Positions 40,878 through 49,650 of a DNA stretch of 64,000 nt are shown piece by piece (position 1 is the stretch's first letter; each line of letters begins with the position of its first letter). Source of the stretch: Chryseobacterium sp. (GTDB lineage Bacteria > Bacteroidota > Bacteroidia > Flavobacteriales > Weeksellaceae); the NCBI RefSeq assembly GCF_008831505.1, contig NZ_CP044507.1:930001-994000 (forward strand), written 5' to 3'. Below the pieces are notes generated by a model. That model made no database searches. It worked only from the letters and a program-made list of their open reading frames with translations, and was not told the DNA's origin. A program made the translations under genes and the position numbers.

Positions 40878-41240
40878 ATGGCTAAGAATGACCCGCTAAT
40901 AAAGCCCATCAGGCCAAAATCGCCGCTGGAAAAATTCGTCCGGAAATATATTGTTAATAAATATTTCGTTACGGTTTTCAGTTTCCTGGTCTGGATGGTT
41001 TTTTTCGACAGTACATCATTTCTGGTTATCAATGAACTGAACAGTGAAATTAATAAATATCAGGAGCAACTGGCCTATTATCAGTCCGAATACCGTAAAA
41101 ATGACGAATTCTACCGCCGGCTCATGAACAATAAGGATGAAAAGGAAAAGTATGCCCGTGAAAATTATTTCATGAAGAAACCTAATGAAGAGATCTTCAT
41201 CCTTGTGGTAGACAGTTCCAAAGTAAAGAAGCAACCCTAA
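40878..41240 (+). CDS. Septum-formation initiator (FtsB/DivIC-like) protein
   Basis: 120-residue bitopic membrane protein. The hydrophobic helix FVTVFSFLVWMVFFDSTSFLV (about residues 29-49) is followed by a coiled coil (INELNSEINKYQEQLAYYQSEYRKN) and a C-terminal ENYFMKKPNEEIFILVV, matching the FtsB/DivIC family, which builds the FtsQLB complex of the divisome. ATG at 40878 is preferred, as the earlier in-frame codon at 40827 overlaps udk. It is translationally close to udk (1-base gap). Confidence 0.9.
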   Translation: MAKNDPLIKPIRPKSPLEKFVRKYIVNKYFVTVFSFLVWMVFFDSTSFLVINELNSEINKYQEQLAYYQSEYRKNDEFYRRLMNNKDEKEKYARENYFMKKPNEEIFILVVDSSKVKKQP

Positions 41241-41270
41241 CAGAATTATATATTTCAAATAACCATCAGA

Positions 41271-42434
41271 ATGTTTGCAAAGACCACACTCAGCGACTGG
41301 GAAAACTTAGTTCAGAAACAGCTTAAAACAGAAGACATCTATTCCGTTCTGCAGAAAGAAAACCTGGAGGGAATCACCGTTAGGCCTTACCACGAGGCGG
41401 TGCAGAAACCATTGTCGCTGTTGCCCAAAGTGGAGGAGTCTACCCAGTTGGTGTCCCGGTACAACGAAAGCCTGGAACAGGATGTTATTGCCTTTCTGCT
41501 GGATATGAATGTTGAAAACCTGGAAGAGAAAAGCATTTTCATCAACAATAAGGAACTTGCCGAGCACATCTCGCCGGAAGAAACTAACAGTTACTACTCA
41601 CTTATAGATGTTTTTTCCGAAACTACAGGCGAAATGGATCGGCAGTTGGGAACGGAACTGTTGGCAAAAGCTTTTAACAGGAATATCTGTGTTGATGTTT
41701 CCCTGCATCAGAACTCCGGGGCTGCAATATACCAGCAATTGGGCATCGCATTGGCTAAGGCAAAGGATCTGGCTGAAGCTTTTGGTCCTGAAGTTTTGGA
41801 CAAACTGGTCTTCCGCTTTGCGGTTAGTGCCAACTACTTCTTCGAAATTGCGAAGATCCGCGCTTTCAAACTGGTTTTTGCCCAGTTGGCTAAAGAATTT
41901 GATCTCCAAAGCGTACCTTATATTTTTGTGGAAACCTCCCTGCGGAACAAATCCAAAAATGACCCGGAAAACAACCTGATCCGTTCCGCCGTAGAACTTT
42001 CAGCTGCCATGATTGGTGGTGCCGATGCGGTATTTTCCAATGACTATATGCTGGACAGCGGAAATTCCCTATCCACAGAAGTGTCGTTTAAGCAGCAGAT
42101 TGTTTTGGCTTACGAAAGTATCATAAATGTTTTTGAAGACGGTGCCAACGGCAGTTATTATGTAGAAGACCTTACTCGGCAGTTGGCAGCAAAAGCCTGG
42201 GCATTTTTCATTGAAATGGAGCAGGCCGGTGGTTATTCCGATATGATGAAGAAGGGTGAACTGCAAAAACTGATCTATACGCAGGCTCTTGAAGAACAGA
42301 AATGGGTAGAAGACGGACGTCTGAAAGTGATCGGTGTAAATATGTACCCAAAACGGGAAAAGACAAGGGAGGCCGGCGAACTTTACAGTGCAGATGAACT
42401 CCGTGCGGTAAGGCTTGCGCAGATGTTTGAATAA
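41271..42434 (+). CDS. Methylmalonyl-CoA mutase small-subunit-like protein
   Basis: 387-residue protein of the methylmalonyl-CoA mutase family, resembling the small (beta, MutA) chain without the C-terminal B12-binding domain (the B12 motif DxHxxG is absent). Family-like parts are IAGGADAVF-type sequence (MIGGADAVFSNDYML), YYVEDLTRQLAAKAWAFFIEMEQAGGY and the DEXXX start of the barrel. It is shorter than classical MutA, which is over 600 residues, but Bacteroidota small chains of this length exist. The catalytic large subunit normally follows; here a methyltransferase gene follows, so the partner must lie elsewhere or be missing. Confidence 0.82.
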   Translation: MFAKTTLSDWENLVQKQLKTEDIYSVLQKENLEGITVRPYHEAVQKPLSLLPKVEESTQLVSRYNESLEQDVIAFLLDMNVENLEEKSIFINNKELAEHISPEETNSYYSLIDVFSETTGEMDRQLGTELLAKAFNRNICVDVSLHQNSGAAIYQQLGIALAKAKDLAEAFGPEVLDKLVFRFAVSANYFFEIAKIRAFKLVFAQLAKEFDLQSVPYIFVETSLRNKSKNDPENNLIRSAVELSAAMIGGADAVFSNDYMLDSGNSLSTEVSFKQQIVLAYESIINVFEDGANGSYYVEDLTRQLAAKAWAFFIEMEQAGGYSDMMKKGELQKLIYTQALEEQKWVEDGRLKVIGVNMYPKREKTREAGELYSADELRAVRLAQMFE

Positions 42435-42506
42435 TTTTGGTGCTGATACTTTTTCAGTCGGTATTCTGTTTTATAAGGTCACCCTTTTCTGTTGCCTTTA
42501 TCGATC

Positions 42507-43643
42507 ATGATTAGAAAAGAGATTCAGGATTACATCCGTGCGAATATTGCCACCGATCTGCCCACTTTAGTTTTGCGCAGGAGCCCGTTCCCTGATTACT
42601 CCATGCAGGAAATCGCTCAGCAGGTAAAAGGTCTCAAAGTGGCTACAAAAAAATTTCCTTTTCTGCTGAAAGAAGGAATAGAGTTTCCGCCGGGACTCAA
42701 CCTGGAGCAGGCCTCTTCCCAGTCTACGGGTCAGTTTAAAGCCCGGGACCTTAAGGGTGAAAAATTTCTGGACCTTACCTGTGGTTTCGGTATCGATGCC
42801 TGGTTTATGTCGGAGAATTTCAGTGAGATTACACTTGTTGAACAAAATCCGGAACTGATTGAAATAGTGAAGCATAATTGGGAGCTTCTGGGTCGTAAGG
42901 CAAATTTCGTTGATGGTTCGCTGGAATCATTTCTGAAGCGAAACCGTGAGAGATTTGATCTGGTTTATCTGGATCCGGCGCGGAGGGACCAAAATAAGAA
43001 CAAAAAATTCCTGCTGGAAGACCTTTCGCCCAACCTGATGGAGATTCAGGAAGATTTGTTCAGGATTTCAAATCATATCATCATTAAACTTTCACCGCTC
43101 ATTGATATATCCTATTTGTTGGATGCTGTCCGGAACATCAGCAAAATACAGATTATAGCAGTACGCAACGAAGTCAGGGAATTGGTGCTTCATCTTCATC
43201 CGGATACCACAGCAGTTCCGGTTATTGAAGCTATCAACCTGGAAACCGCCGAACCTGCATTTGAATTTTTGGTAGGTGAAGAAGCTGAATGCACACCGGA
43301 GTATGCCGAACCCGAACAGTTTCTGTATCTGCCCAGCACAGCTGTCCTGAAGAGCGGCGCTTTCAACCTTCTAGCTTCAAGATTTGGATTGAAAAAACTG
43401 CATCCGAATACCCATTTGTACACCTCCGAGGTTCGGATAGAAAATTTCTCCGGCAGAGTGCTGCGGGTGGAAACCGTGGAAAGTAAATCAATAAAAAAGG
43501 GTGAAAAATTTAATATCGTATCCAGGAACCATCCTTTGACTCCGGACCAAATCAGAAAAAAGTACAGGATTTCCGACGGTGGCAGCCGGTATCTGATATT
43601 TACGCAGTCCGTTAAGGGTAAAATAATATTGAAATCGGTTTAA
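42507..43643 (+). CDS. Class I SAM-dependent methyltransferase with THUMP-like domain
   Basis: 378-residue putative RNA or DNA methyltransferase. The SAM-binding core includes DLTCGFGIDAWFMSENF (motif I) and LVEQNPELIE (motif II acidic residue), and the catalytic region is DLVYLDPARRD, a DPAR-type motif. The C-terminal 100 residues (about 275-378) form the THUMP-like domain typical of this family. Start at the ATG at 42507; an in-frame codon at 42492 adds MPLSI only. The target is unknown. Not obviously part of the udk operon because of the 72-base gap. Confidence 0.88.
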   Translation: MIRKEIQDYIRANIATDLPTLVLRRSPFPDYSMQEIAQQVKGLKVATKKFPFLLKEGIEFPPGLNLEQASSQSTGQFKARDLKGEKFLDLTCGFGIDAWFMSENFSEITLVEQNPELIEIVKHNWELLGRKANFVDGSLESFLKRNRERFDLVYLDPARRDQNKNKKFLLEDLSPNLMEIQEDLFRISNHIIIKLSPLIDISYLLDAVRNISKIQIIAVRNEVRELVLHLHPDTTAVPVIEAINLETAEPAFEFLVGEEAECTPEYAEPEQFLYLPSTAVLKSGAFNLLASRFGLKKLHPNTHLYTSEVRIENFSGRVLRVETVESKSIKKGEKFNIVSRNHPLTPDQIRKKYRISDGGSRYLIFTQSVKGKIILKSV

Positions 43644-43708
43644 AATTTTGGTTAAAGGAGTCAAAATTTCTTATTTTTGGTGCCAATAATCCAGGAAGAA
43701 TTATAATT

Positions 43709-43957
43709 ATGAAAAAATTGGTATTGGTATTGTTTGTTGCAGGCTTGGCTATGAGCTGTAAGGAAGTACAGGCAGGTGGAAATCAGGGCATTTTGAGATT
43801 GGAAAAGGGCGCCGACCGTTATGATTCTCACGAAAACAGAGCACCGCTGCCCGAGACAGCAGTTGCAGCGCCTGTTGCCACGGATACCCTGGCTACTGCA
43901 CCGGAATCCGGAATCATAGGCGACTCTGCAAATGTGCAGACAGGCCAGACCCGTTAA
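43709..43957 (+). CDS. Small lipoprotein of unknown function
   Basis: 82 residues with a lipoprotein signal (FVAGLAMSCKEV, Cys17). The mature part is low-complexity and polar, rich in Ala, Thr, Pro and Glu (PETAVAAPVATDTLATAPES), and likely disordered. No family recognised. It has its own terminator at 43988-44017. Function unknown; many Flavobacteria carry such small lipoproteins. Confidence 0.72.
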   Translation: MKKLVLVLFVAGLAMSCKEVQAGGNQGILRLEKGADRYDSHENRAPLPETAVAAPVATDTLATAPESGIIGDSANVQTGQTR

Positions 43958-43987
43958 TCCGCAGACTGCACTCAACAGAAAAAGACC

Positions 43988-44017
43988 AATGCCTTGCCTA
44001 CGCGGGGCATTTTTTTT
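43988..44017 (+). terminator. Terminator after the small lipoprotein
   Basis: AATGCC and GGCATT arms around a 12-base loop, followed by seven T residues. Confidence 0.75.
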
Positions 44018-44129
44018 ATTTTTACAGAGCAGGAAGCAGGAACAAGAACAAAGAATAAAGAACAAAGATGCAGGATGCAACGAAACAACAAGCAACAGTG
44101 TCGAACCTCGAACCCTAAGCTCTGGATCG

Positions 44130-44171
44130 CGAACCCCGCATCACGAACCCCGCATCACGAACCACCAATCA
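44130..44171 (+). repeat. Tandem repeat, 14 bases x3
   Basis: CGAACCCCGCATCA twice, then the diverged CGAACCACCAATCA. Confidence 0.85.
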
Positions 44172-44275
44172 CCAAATTTAACCATCTAAGCTTTTAACAA
44201 TTTAGCAATTTAACGGTTTTACGACTGTACACCTCAACACCTGAACACCTCAACAACCCCACAACTCAAAGTAAC

Positions 44276-45658
44276 ATGCAAGAAACACTCAACTACATTA
44301 ACGAAAACAAAGAACGTTATCTGGACGAACTTTTTGAACTGCTTAAAATTGCCTCTATATCCGCAGATCCTGCTTATAAGGATGAAGTCCTGAAATGTGC
44401 TGAAGTTTGTGCCGATCACCTTAGAAACGCCGGTGCAGATGAAGTGCAGATTTGCGAGACCGAAGGCTACCCCGTAGTCTATGGCGAAAAGTTGATAGGC
44501 AAAGACCTTCCGACGGTTTTGGTGTACGGTCATTACGACGTGCAGCCACCGGATCCGCTCGAACTCTGGAACAAACCGCCTTTTGAACCTTATGTGGAAA
44601 AAACAGACCTCCATCCGGAGGGGGCCATTTTCGCCCGCGGAGCAGCAGATGACAAGGGCCAGTTCTTCATGCACATCAAGGCTTTTGAAGCCATGATGAA
44701 AACCAATACGTTACCCTGCAACGTAAAATTCATCATTGAAGGTGAGGAAGAAGTGGGTTCCAAAAGTCTGGGCGATTTTGTAAATGAATACAAGGAAAAA
44801 CTTTCCTGCGACTGTATCCTGATTTCTGATACCAGCCTGTACTCCACGGAGCAGCCTACGGTGACTACAGGCTTGCGCGGCCTGAGCTATGTGGAAGTAG
44901 AGGTGGAAGGACCGAACAGAGATCTCCATTCCGGATTATATGGCGGAGCGGTTCCGAACCCGATTCATGTCCTTAGCCGCATGATTGCCGGCCTCATAGA
45001 TGAGAACGGTCACATCACCATTGACGGTTTTTATGATAATGTAGAGGAGGTGTCCGCAGATGAGCGTGCGCTGATGAACAAACTGAAGGACGATCAGGAA
45101 GCTTTTAAATCCTCAATCGGCCTTAGCGGAGTAGAAGGTGAAAAAGGTTTCACCACGCTGGAGCGTACTTCCATCCGTCCTACTTTAGACTGCAACGGAA
45201 TCTGGGGAGGTTATACTGGTGAGGGAGCCAAGACCGTGATTCCGTCTAAAGCTTTTGCCAAAATCTCCATGCGACTGGTTCCGTATCAGACTCCGGAGGA
45301 GATCACCGAAAAGTTTACAAAGTATTTTGAAAAGATTGCTCCCGCCAATGTAAAGGTGAAAGTGAACCCACATCACGGAGGTATGCCTTACGTTTTACCG
45401 AGCGATACAAAAGAATTTGCAGCGGCCAAAGAAGCCATGGAGACTGCATTCGGAACAGAGGTGCTGCCCTTCCGCAGTGGAGGAAGTATCCCGATTACGG
45501 CCATGTTTGAAGAAGTCCTTGGGGCTAAATCTGTACTGATGGGCTTTGGTCTGGCCTCCGACGCGATTCACTCGCCTAACGAACATTATGGGCTTTATAA
45601 TTTTTACAAAGGCATAGAAAGTATCCCGCTGTTCTTTCAGAACTATGCGAAAGGATAA
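44276..45658 (+). CDS. M20-family dipeptidase
   Basis: Zinc metallopeptidase of family M20 (PepV/CNDP-like dipeptidase), 460 residues. The first metal-ligand block is VYGHYDVQPPDPLELW, then the bridging Asp in ARGAADDKGQFF, and the catalytic Glu pair in IIEGEEEVGSKSL. The middle lid domain has DLHSGLYGGAVPNPIHVL. The final ligand His is in FGLASDAIHSPNEHYGL. No signal peptide, so it is cytoplasmic and probably finishes peptide breakdown. No clear promoter lies in the repetitive leader. A terminator follows. Confidence 0.93.
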   Translation: MQETLNYINENKERYLDELFELLKIASISADPAYKDEVLKCAEVCADHLRNAGADEVQICETEGYPVVYGEKLIGKDLPTVLVYGHYDVQPPDPLELWNKPPFEPYVEKTDLHPEGAIFARGAADDKGQFFMHIKAFEAMMKTNTLPCNVKFIIEGEEEVGSKSLGDFVNEYKEKLSCDCILISDTSLYSTEQPTVTTGLRGLSYVEVEVEGPNRDLHSGLYGGAVPNPIHVLSRMIAGLIDENGHITIDGFYDNVEEVSADERALMNKLKDDQEAFKSSIGLSGVEGEKGFTTLERTSIRPTLDCNGIWGGYTGEGAKTVIPSKAFAKISMRLVPYQTPEEITEKFTKYFEKIAPANVKVKVNPHHGGMPYVLPSDTKEFAAAKEAMETAFGTEVLPFRSGGSIPITAMFEEVLGAKSVLMGFGLASDAIHSPNEHYGLYNFYKGIESIPLFFQNYAKG

Positions 45659-45681
45659 TAATCTGGAATTCTTGTAATTGC

Positions 45682-45705
45682 GCCGGCAAAATCTGCCGGC
45701 TTTTT
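45682..45705 (+). terminator. Terminator after the dipeptidase
   Basis: GCCGGCA, loop AAATC, TGCCGGC and five T residues. Confidence 0.88.
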
Positions 45706-45788
45706 ATTTTTAGTAAAATAAATGGGTTATAAGATTTTGCCGATCTCATAATATTTAGTAGTTTTAGCTTAAATAAAATATAAAAATT

Positions 45789-46709
45789 ATGAGAAAAATT
45801 TTACTTTGCGCCTTTTTAGCGGCGTTTTCATTTGCAAGTGCACAAACTACTGTGTACAGTTATGGTTTCGATACCGATTTTGGAACAGACTGGACCAGGA
45901 CCAACCAAAGTACAGCGCCTCCTGCCACTCCTACATTGTGGAGCAAGGCCACGTATACCACGGCAAGTACCGTGACCAATTCAATTTTTGGCAGTGGTAT
46001 CGGAGGGGTTCCTTCCGGACAGGCAGGGGGTCAGAATTCTTTTGCATTGGTAAATTATACGAGTACCAATACCGGAACCATAAGTAACTGGCTTATTTCT
46101 CCGACTGTAAATGTACAGGATGGTGACGTGGTAACTTTTTACACCCGAAAAGGAACTGACGGGACAGTAGACTATGCTGACAGGCTGGAAGTTCGCTACA
46201 GTTCAGCAGCTACTACAGTAGTGCCAAGTACGGGTCCAACCGATGTGGGCAGTTTTACTAACCTTGGAGTTACTGTAAATCCGAATCAGCTTACAGGTTT
46301 TGTATATCCGCAAACCTGGACTCAATATACTTTTAATATTACAGGAGTTGGCTCAACACCGGTGCCTGTCAAATTCGCTTTTAGATATTTTGTAACCAGC
46401 GCCGGACCAACTGGTACTAATTCAGATATTATTGGAATTGATAGCTTCCAGGTAACCAGATCTACGATGGCTACAGGCGAAGTTTCCAGAAATAAATTAT
46501 CCGTTTATCCTAACCCGGCAACTGATTTCCTTAAAATTGACGGTGCATATAAATTGCAATCCGTCGCTGTATATGATATGAGCGGAAGAAAGGTACCTGC
46601 AACATTAGACGGAGACGCAGTTGACGTGAGAGGTTTGGCCGATGGTACATACCTGATTGATATAGAAACGGATAACGGAAAGGTATCTCAGAAATTTATT
46701 AAGAAATAG
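45789..46709 (+). CDS. T9SS cargo protein with choice-of-anchor-like domain
   Basis: 306-residue secreted protein. A signal peptide ends FASAQ with Gln at +1. Residues about 25-225 look like a choice-of-anchor/cleaved-adhesin-type beta-sandwich (YSYGFDTDFGTDWT, NYTSTNTGTISNWLISPTVNV). The last ~75 residues are a type A T9SS sorting domain: LSVYPNPATDFLKI, VYDMSGRKV, then GTYLIDIETDNGKVSQKFIKK, which directs it through the PorU-type pathway to the cell surface. It is first of three such genes in a row. Likely an adhesin or surface protein; ligand unknown. Confidence 0.9.
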   Translation: MRKILLCAFLAAFSFASAQTTVYSYGFDTDFGTDWTRTNQSTAPPATPTLWSKATYTTASTVTNSIFGSGIGGVPSGQAGGQNSFALVNYTSTNTGTISNWLISPTVNVQDGDVVTFYTRKGTDGTVDYADRLEVRYSSAATTVVPSTGPTDVGSFTNLGVTVNPNQLTGFVYPQTWTQYTFNITGVGSTPVPVKFAFRYFVTSAGPTGTNSDIIGIDSFQVTRSTMATGEVSRNKLSVYPNPATDFLKIDGAYKLQSVAVYDMSGRKVPATLDGDAVDVRGLADGTYLIDIETDNGKVSQKFIKK

Positions 46710-46718
46710 TTGAAATCA

Positions 46719-46742
46719 AAACCGGGCGAGCCCGGTTTTTTT
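46719..46742 (+). terminator. Terminator after first T9SS gene
   Basis: AAACCGGGC, loop GA, GCCCGGTTT and T residues; a 9-bp GC-rich stem. Confidence 0.85.
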
Positions 46743-46900
46743 ATTTTTAAAGCTTAGACTATCTAAGCCGCAAACTGTAACGGTGTATGATTTCTGTATC
46801 ATCCAAGTTATTCAAGGTCGATACGAATATATATGATAAAAATTGGCCTACGTCTTAATATTGTATTAAATTAGCCGGAAATTAAAGAAATTAAAAAAAT

Positions 46901-47959
46901 ATGAAAAAAGTTTTATCCTCTCTGTTGCTTACTTCTGCAACAATGATGATGTTTGGACAGGTAATTCTTAACGAAAATTTTAACGCTTTAACAACGGGTA
47001 ATCTGGGAACGAATGTTGCCGGTACAGCGGCCGGCCAAAACGGATGGCTTACTTTAGGGGGCGCTAATGCCGATTATCAGGTAACTACTATTGATGCGCC
47101 GCATGGAAAATCACTGCAGATCGCGGGATATAATAGTTTTAACGCCACAGATACTGCGCTGAACGGACGTATAGCGGCGCAATTGTCTACCGTGACCGCA
47201 GCGACAGGAAACAACATTGTACAGGTGAAGTTCGAGTTGTATACAGGAAACTCTGCCGGAGCAGGAACAGCGCAAATGAGAGTTTGGGGCATGGATGGAA
47301 CAACATCCCGCACCATCGGCGGCTATGTGTATAATTATGCCACTAAAACATTAACCGGACTTGCAACCGCTAATAATTTAGTACCACCCTCTCCACCTAC
47401 TACGACCACTCCACTGGGTCCGGTAACCTATACCTTTAATCTGGCTGCAGCACCAGGTGTAGTGTTAGCTGCTAATACGTGGTATACTCTTATTTATGAG
47501 TATAATGCTACCACAGGTGTTTCTACCTGGAGACATCCTGCAGGCGCAGGTTCTACATCAAGTACCAGCACAAGTTATTCATTGATCACAGGAATGACCG
47601 CTGAAGATATTTATTTCTACAATAATTCGTCAGCTACAAATACTGTCAGTAATGTAATCGGTGTAGATAATATCATGGCACAGTTTGGAAATGCAGCATC
47701 ACTTTCAACGGGAGATGTGGTGAACACAGTAAATGTTAAAGGTAACCTTGCGATTTATCCAAACCCAACTTCCGACATCCTGAACGTGAAAACCGACTCC
47801 AAAATCAATGCGGTTTCTGTAATAGATATGTCTGGTAGAAGTATCAAAGTAAATGTTGATGGCGACAAAGTAGATGTAAGCGCTCTTCCCGTAGGAACAT
47901 ATTTGATCAATGTTGAGACTAAAGACGGTATATCTACGGAGAAATTTATTAAGAAATAA
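46901..47959 (+). CDS. T9SS cargo protein, beta-sandwich surface protein
   Basis: 352 residues: a signal peptide ending MMFGQ (Gln +1), a roughly 250-residue beta-rich region low in charge and rich in Thr, Ala, Gly and Asn (ENFNALTTGNLGTNVAGTAAGQNGWLT recalls lectin-like or PEP-CTERM-type sandwich domains), and a type A T9SS domain (LAIYPNPTSDILNV, VIDMSGRSIKV, GTYLINVETKDGISTEKFIKK). The sorting domain is clearly related to those of its two neighbours. Function unknown beyond surface display. Confidence 0.88.
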   Translation: MKKVLSSLLLTSATMMMFGQVILNENFNALTTGNLGTNVAGTAAGQNGWLTLGGANADYQVTTIDAPHGKSLQIAGYNSFNATDTALNGRIAAQLSTVTAATGNNIVQVKFELYTGNSAGAGTAQMRVWGMDGTTSRTIGGYVYNYATKTLTGLATANNLVPPSPPTTTTPLGPVTYTFNLAAAPGVVLAANTWYTLIYEYNATTGVSTWRHPAGAGSTSSTSTSYSLITGMTAEDIYFYNNSSATNTVSNVIGVDNIMAQFGNAASLSTGDVVNTVNVKGNLAIYPNPTSDILNVKTDSKINAVSVIDMSGRSIKVNVDGDKVDVSALPVGTYLINVETKDGISTEKFIKK

Positions 47960-47978
47960 ACTGTTGTATTTACAATTG

Positions 47979-48009
47979 AAAGCGCTTCTGTAAAGGAGCG
48001 CTTTTTTTT
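47979..48009 (+). terminator. Terminator after second T9SS gene
   Basis: AAAGCGCT and AGCGCTTT arms around a 10-base loop, then T residues. Confidence 0.82.
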
Positions 48010-48054
48010 ATGCAGATTATATGTGTAGTTATGGGATTTAAATATATATAAAGG

Positions 48055-48081
48055 CACCTCCACCAGGAGGTGTTTTTTTTT
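48055..48081 (+). terminator. Second hairpin terminator, 50 bases further
   Basis: CACCTCC, loop ACCA, GGAGGTG and nine T residues. No ORF lies between it and the previous terminator. Confidence 0.8.
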
Positions 48082-48153
48082 ATAAAAATAGTTTGGTAAA
48101 GTAGTAAGTAAATGAATAATTATATACATTTACTGTAAATAATTTACATTTAT

Positions 48154-49443
48154 ATGAAAAACTTTTTACTTCCCATTATTGCTGCCGCCTCAATAGGTTT
48201 AGGCGCACAGACCTGGACTCAGCAGAATACCGGGTTTCTTCAACCTTCAACGGGTGCAAACCCGGTTAGAATAGTCGACGCCAACACAGTTTGGGCTTTG
48301 GGCTATGACGGATCTGCTACAGCAGCTAATTTCCAGACTTTCTCAAAGACTGTTAACAGTGGTACAACATGGACCCCGGGATCAATAAACATTGGAAACT
48401 CCTCTTATCTGGTGTCCGATCTAACAGCTGTTTCCGGCACAACTGCCTGGGTTACTGCTACGCCAACTGCCGGGGGTGCCGGTGGAGGTGTCTGGAAAAC
48501 AACAGACGGCGGAAGCACCTGGACCAAGCAAACTACAGCCTCCTACAATTTGGCTGCTTCTTTTGTAAATGTTGTCCATTTCTGGGACGCCAATAACGGA
48601 GTAACCATGGGTGATCCCACAGGAACTTTAATGGAAATCTATGTAACATCTAATGGCGGAACCAACTGGACCAAACTTACAAGTTCTTCTGTACCCCCAA
48701 CTCAATCAGGTGAGTACGGGTATGTACATAACCGTGCCGTTGCAGGTGATAATATATGGGCAGGTACAAACAAGGGCAGAATTTTCAAATCGGCAGACAA
48801 AGGACTTACCTGGACCGTTGTTTCAACGCCTATTACCGATTTTGGCGGAACCGCTTCCAGTGGGACGATTGCATTGAAAGACGCTTCTACAGGCTGGATT
48901 CTGGATAATAATGGCATTGTAAGAGGCACAACAAATGGCGGAACAAGCTGGACAACCCTGGCTACAATACCACAGTCAAACGGTATCGTTTATGTTCCCG
49001 GTACTACAAATACGCTTGTTGCCGTGGGTAATGGCGACGGTTCAAACATCAGTTATAATGGCGGCAGTACGTGGACACCTATTGAAAATGCCAACGCTTT
49101 TGTTAGTGTTGCTGCTTTAAATGCAACATCAATATGGGGCGGCAGTTTCAGTACTACACCCACCTCCGGCGGAATTTATAAGCTTGCTGGCATCCTCGCA
49201 GTAAAAGATGTAAAGCCTAATGAGGGTCAGATTGCCGTTTATCCAAATCCTGCAACGGATATTCTGAATATCCGCTACAAAGGAAAGTTGAGCGGGATAT
49301 CGGTTTATGATCTTTCAGGAAAACGCATGGTAATTAAGACGGACGGAGATGCAGCAGATGTAAGTTCGTTGCAGGCCGGTGTCTACATGCTTGTTGTGGA
49401 AACCGATAATGGTAAATTTTCTGAAAAGATTATTATAAAGTAG
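48154..49443 (+). CDS. T9SS cargo protein with BNR/Ycf48-like propeller
   Basis: 429 residues. Signal peptide ending GLGAQ (Gln +1), then a beta-propeller with repeated Asp-box-like motifs: SGTTWTPGS, TTDGGSTWTKQ, TSNGGTNWTKL, SADKGLTWTVV, TTNGGTSWTTL and SYNGGSTWTPI. These GGxxW blocks are typical of BNR/VPS10/Ycf48-like propellers. The last ~75 residues are a type A T9SS domain (IAVYPNPATDILNIRY, VYDLSGKRMVI, GVYMLVVETDNGKFSEKIIIK). Likely a cell-surface or released protein; such propellers bind proteins or glycans, but the ligand is unknown. Third of three adjacent T9SS genes. Confidence 0.9.
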   Translation: MKNFLLPIIAAASIGLGAQTWTQQNTGFLQPSTGANPVRIVDANTVWALGYDGSATAANFQTFSKTVNSGTTWTPGSINIGNSSYLVSDLTAVSGTTAWVTATPTAGGAGGGVWKTTDGGSTWTKQTTASYNLAASFVNVVHFWDANNGVTMGDPTGTLMEIYVTSNGGTNWTKLTSSSVPPTQSGEYGYVHNRAVAGDNIWAGTNKGRIFKSADKGLTWTVVSTPITDFGGTASSGTIALKDASTGWILDNNGIVRGTTNGGTSWTTLATIPQSNGIVYVPGTTNTLVAVGNGDGSNISYNGGSTWTPIENANAFVSVAALNATSIWGGSFSTTPTSGGIYKLAGILAVKDVKPNEGQIAVYPNPATDILNIRYKGKLSGISVYDLSGKRMVIKTDGDAADVSSLQAGVYMLVVETDNGKFSEKIIIK

Positions 49444-49461
49444 AGTTTCCAGACAATTAAT

Positions 49462-49486
49462 CGCCCCTATATGGGGCGTTTTTTTT
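49462..49486 (+). terminator. Terminator after third T9SS gene
   Basis: CGCCCC, loop TATAT, GGGGCG and eight T residues. Confidence 0.85.
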
Positions 49487-49602
49487 GCTTTCATGTCAGA
49501 GAGAGAGCAAATTTGGTTCAGTAGCATTGATAAATAGTACTTCTCAGATTTTGGACTTGAAAGGCTGAAAGCTGTCCTGTAAAATATTAGCACATGATGA
49601 CC

Positions 49603-49622
49603 GGCCGCTTGCGGCCTTTTTC
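49603..49622 (+). terminator. Second terminator-like hairpin upstream of the SDR
   Basis: GGCCG, loop CTTG, CGGCC and T residues, 29 bases upstream of the SDR start. The 116 bases between this and the previous terminator hold no gene I can see. Confidence 0.65.
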
Positions 49623-49650
49623 TTATCTTTAGGCCACCAAAATTTATATT

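Larger units (their letters stand above)
43958..44275. other. Second phrase-repeat patch between lipoprotein and dipeptidase
   Basis: A 318-base gap. It holds a terminator (43988-44017) and then repetitive text: a 14-base tandem repeat, two ACACCTCAACA words that also occur at 36614-36624 and 36654-36664, and AATTTAGCAATTTAA-like runs, G-poor and ending one base from the dipeptidase ATG. The ORF 43932-44189 across it looks like translated repeat. Confidence 0.7.

Noticed and set aside
43932-44189. 85-residue plus-strand ORF across the second phrase patch
   Set aside because: It overlaps the small lipoprotein gene end, a terminator and tandem repeats; it is translated repeat.
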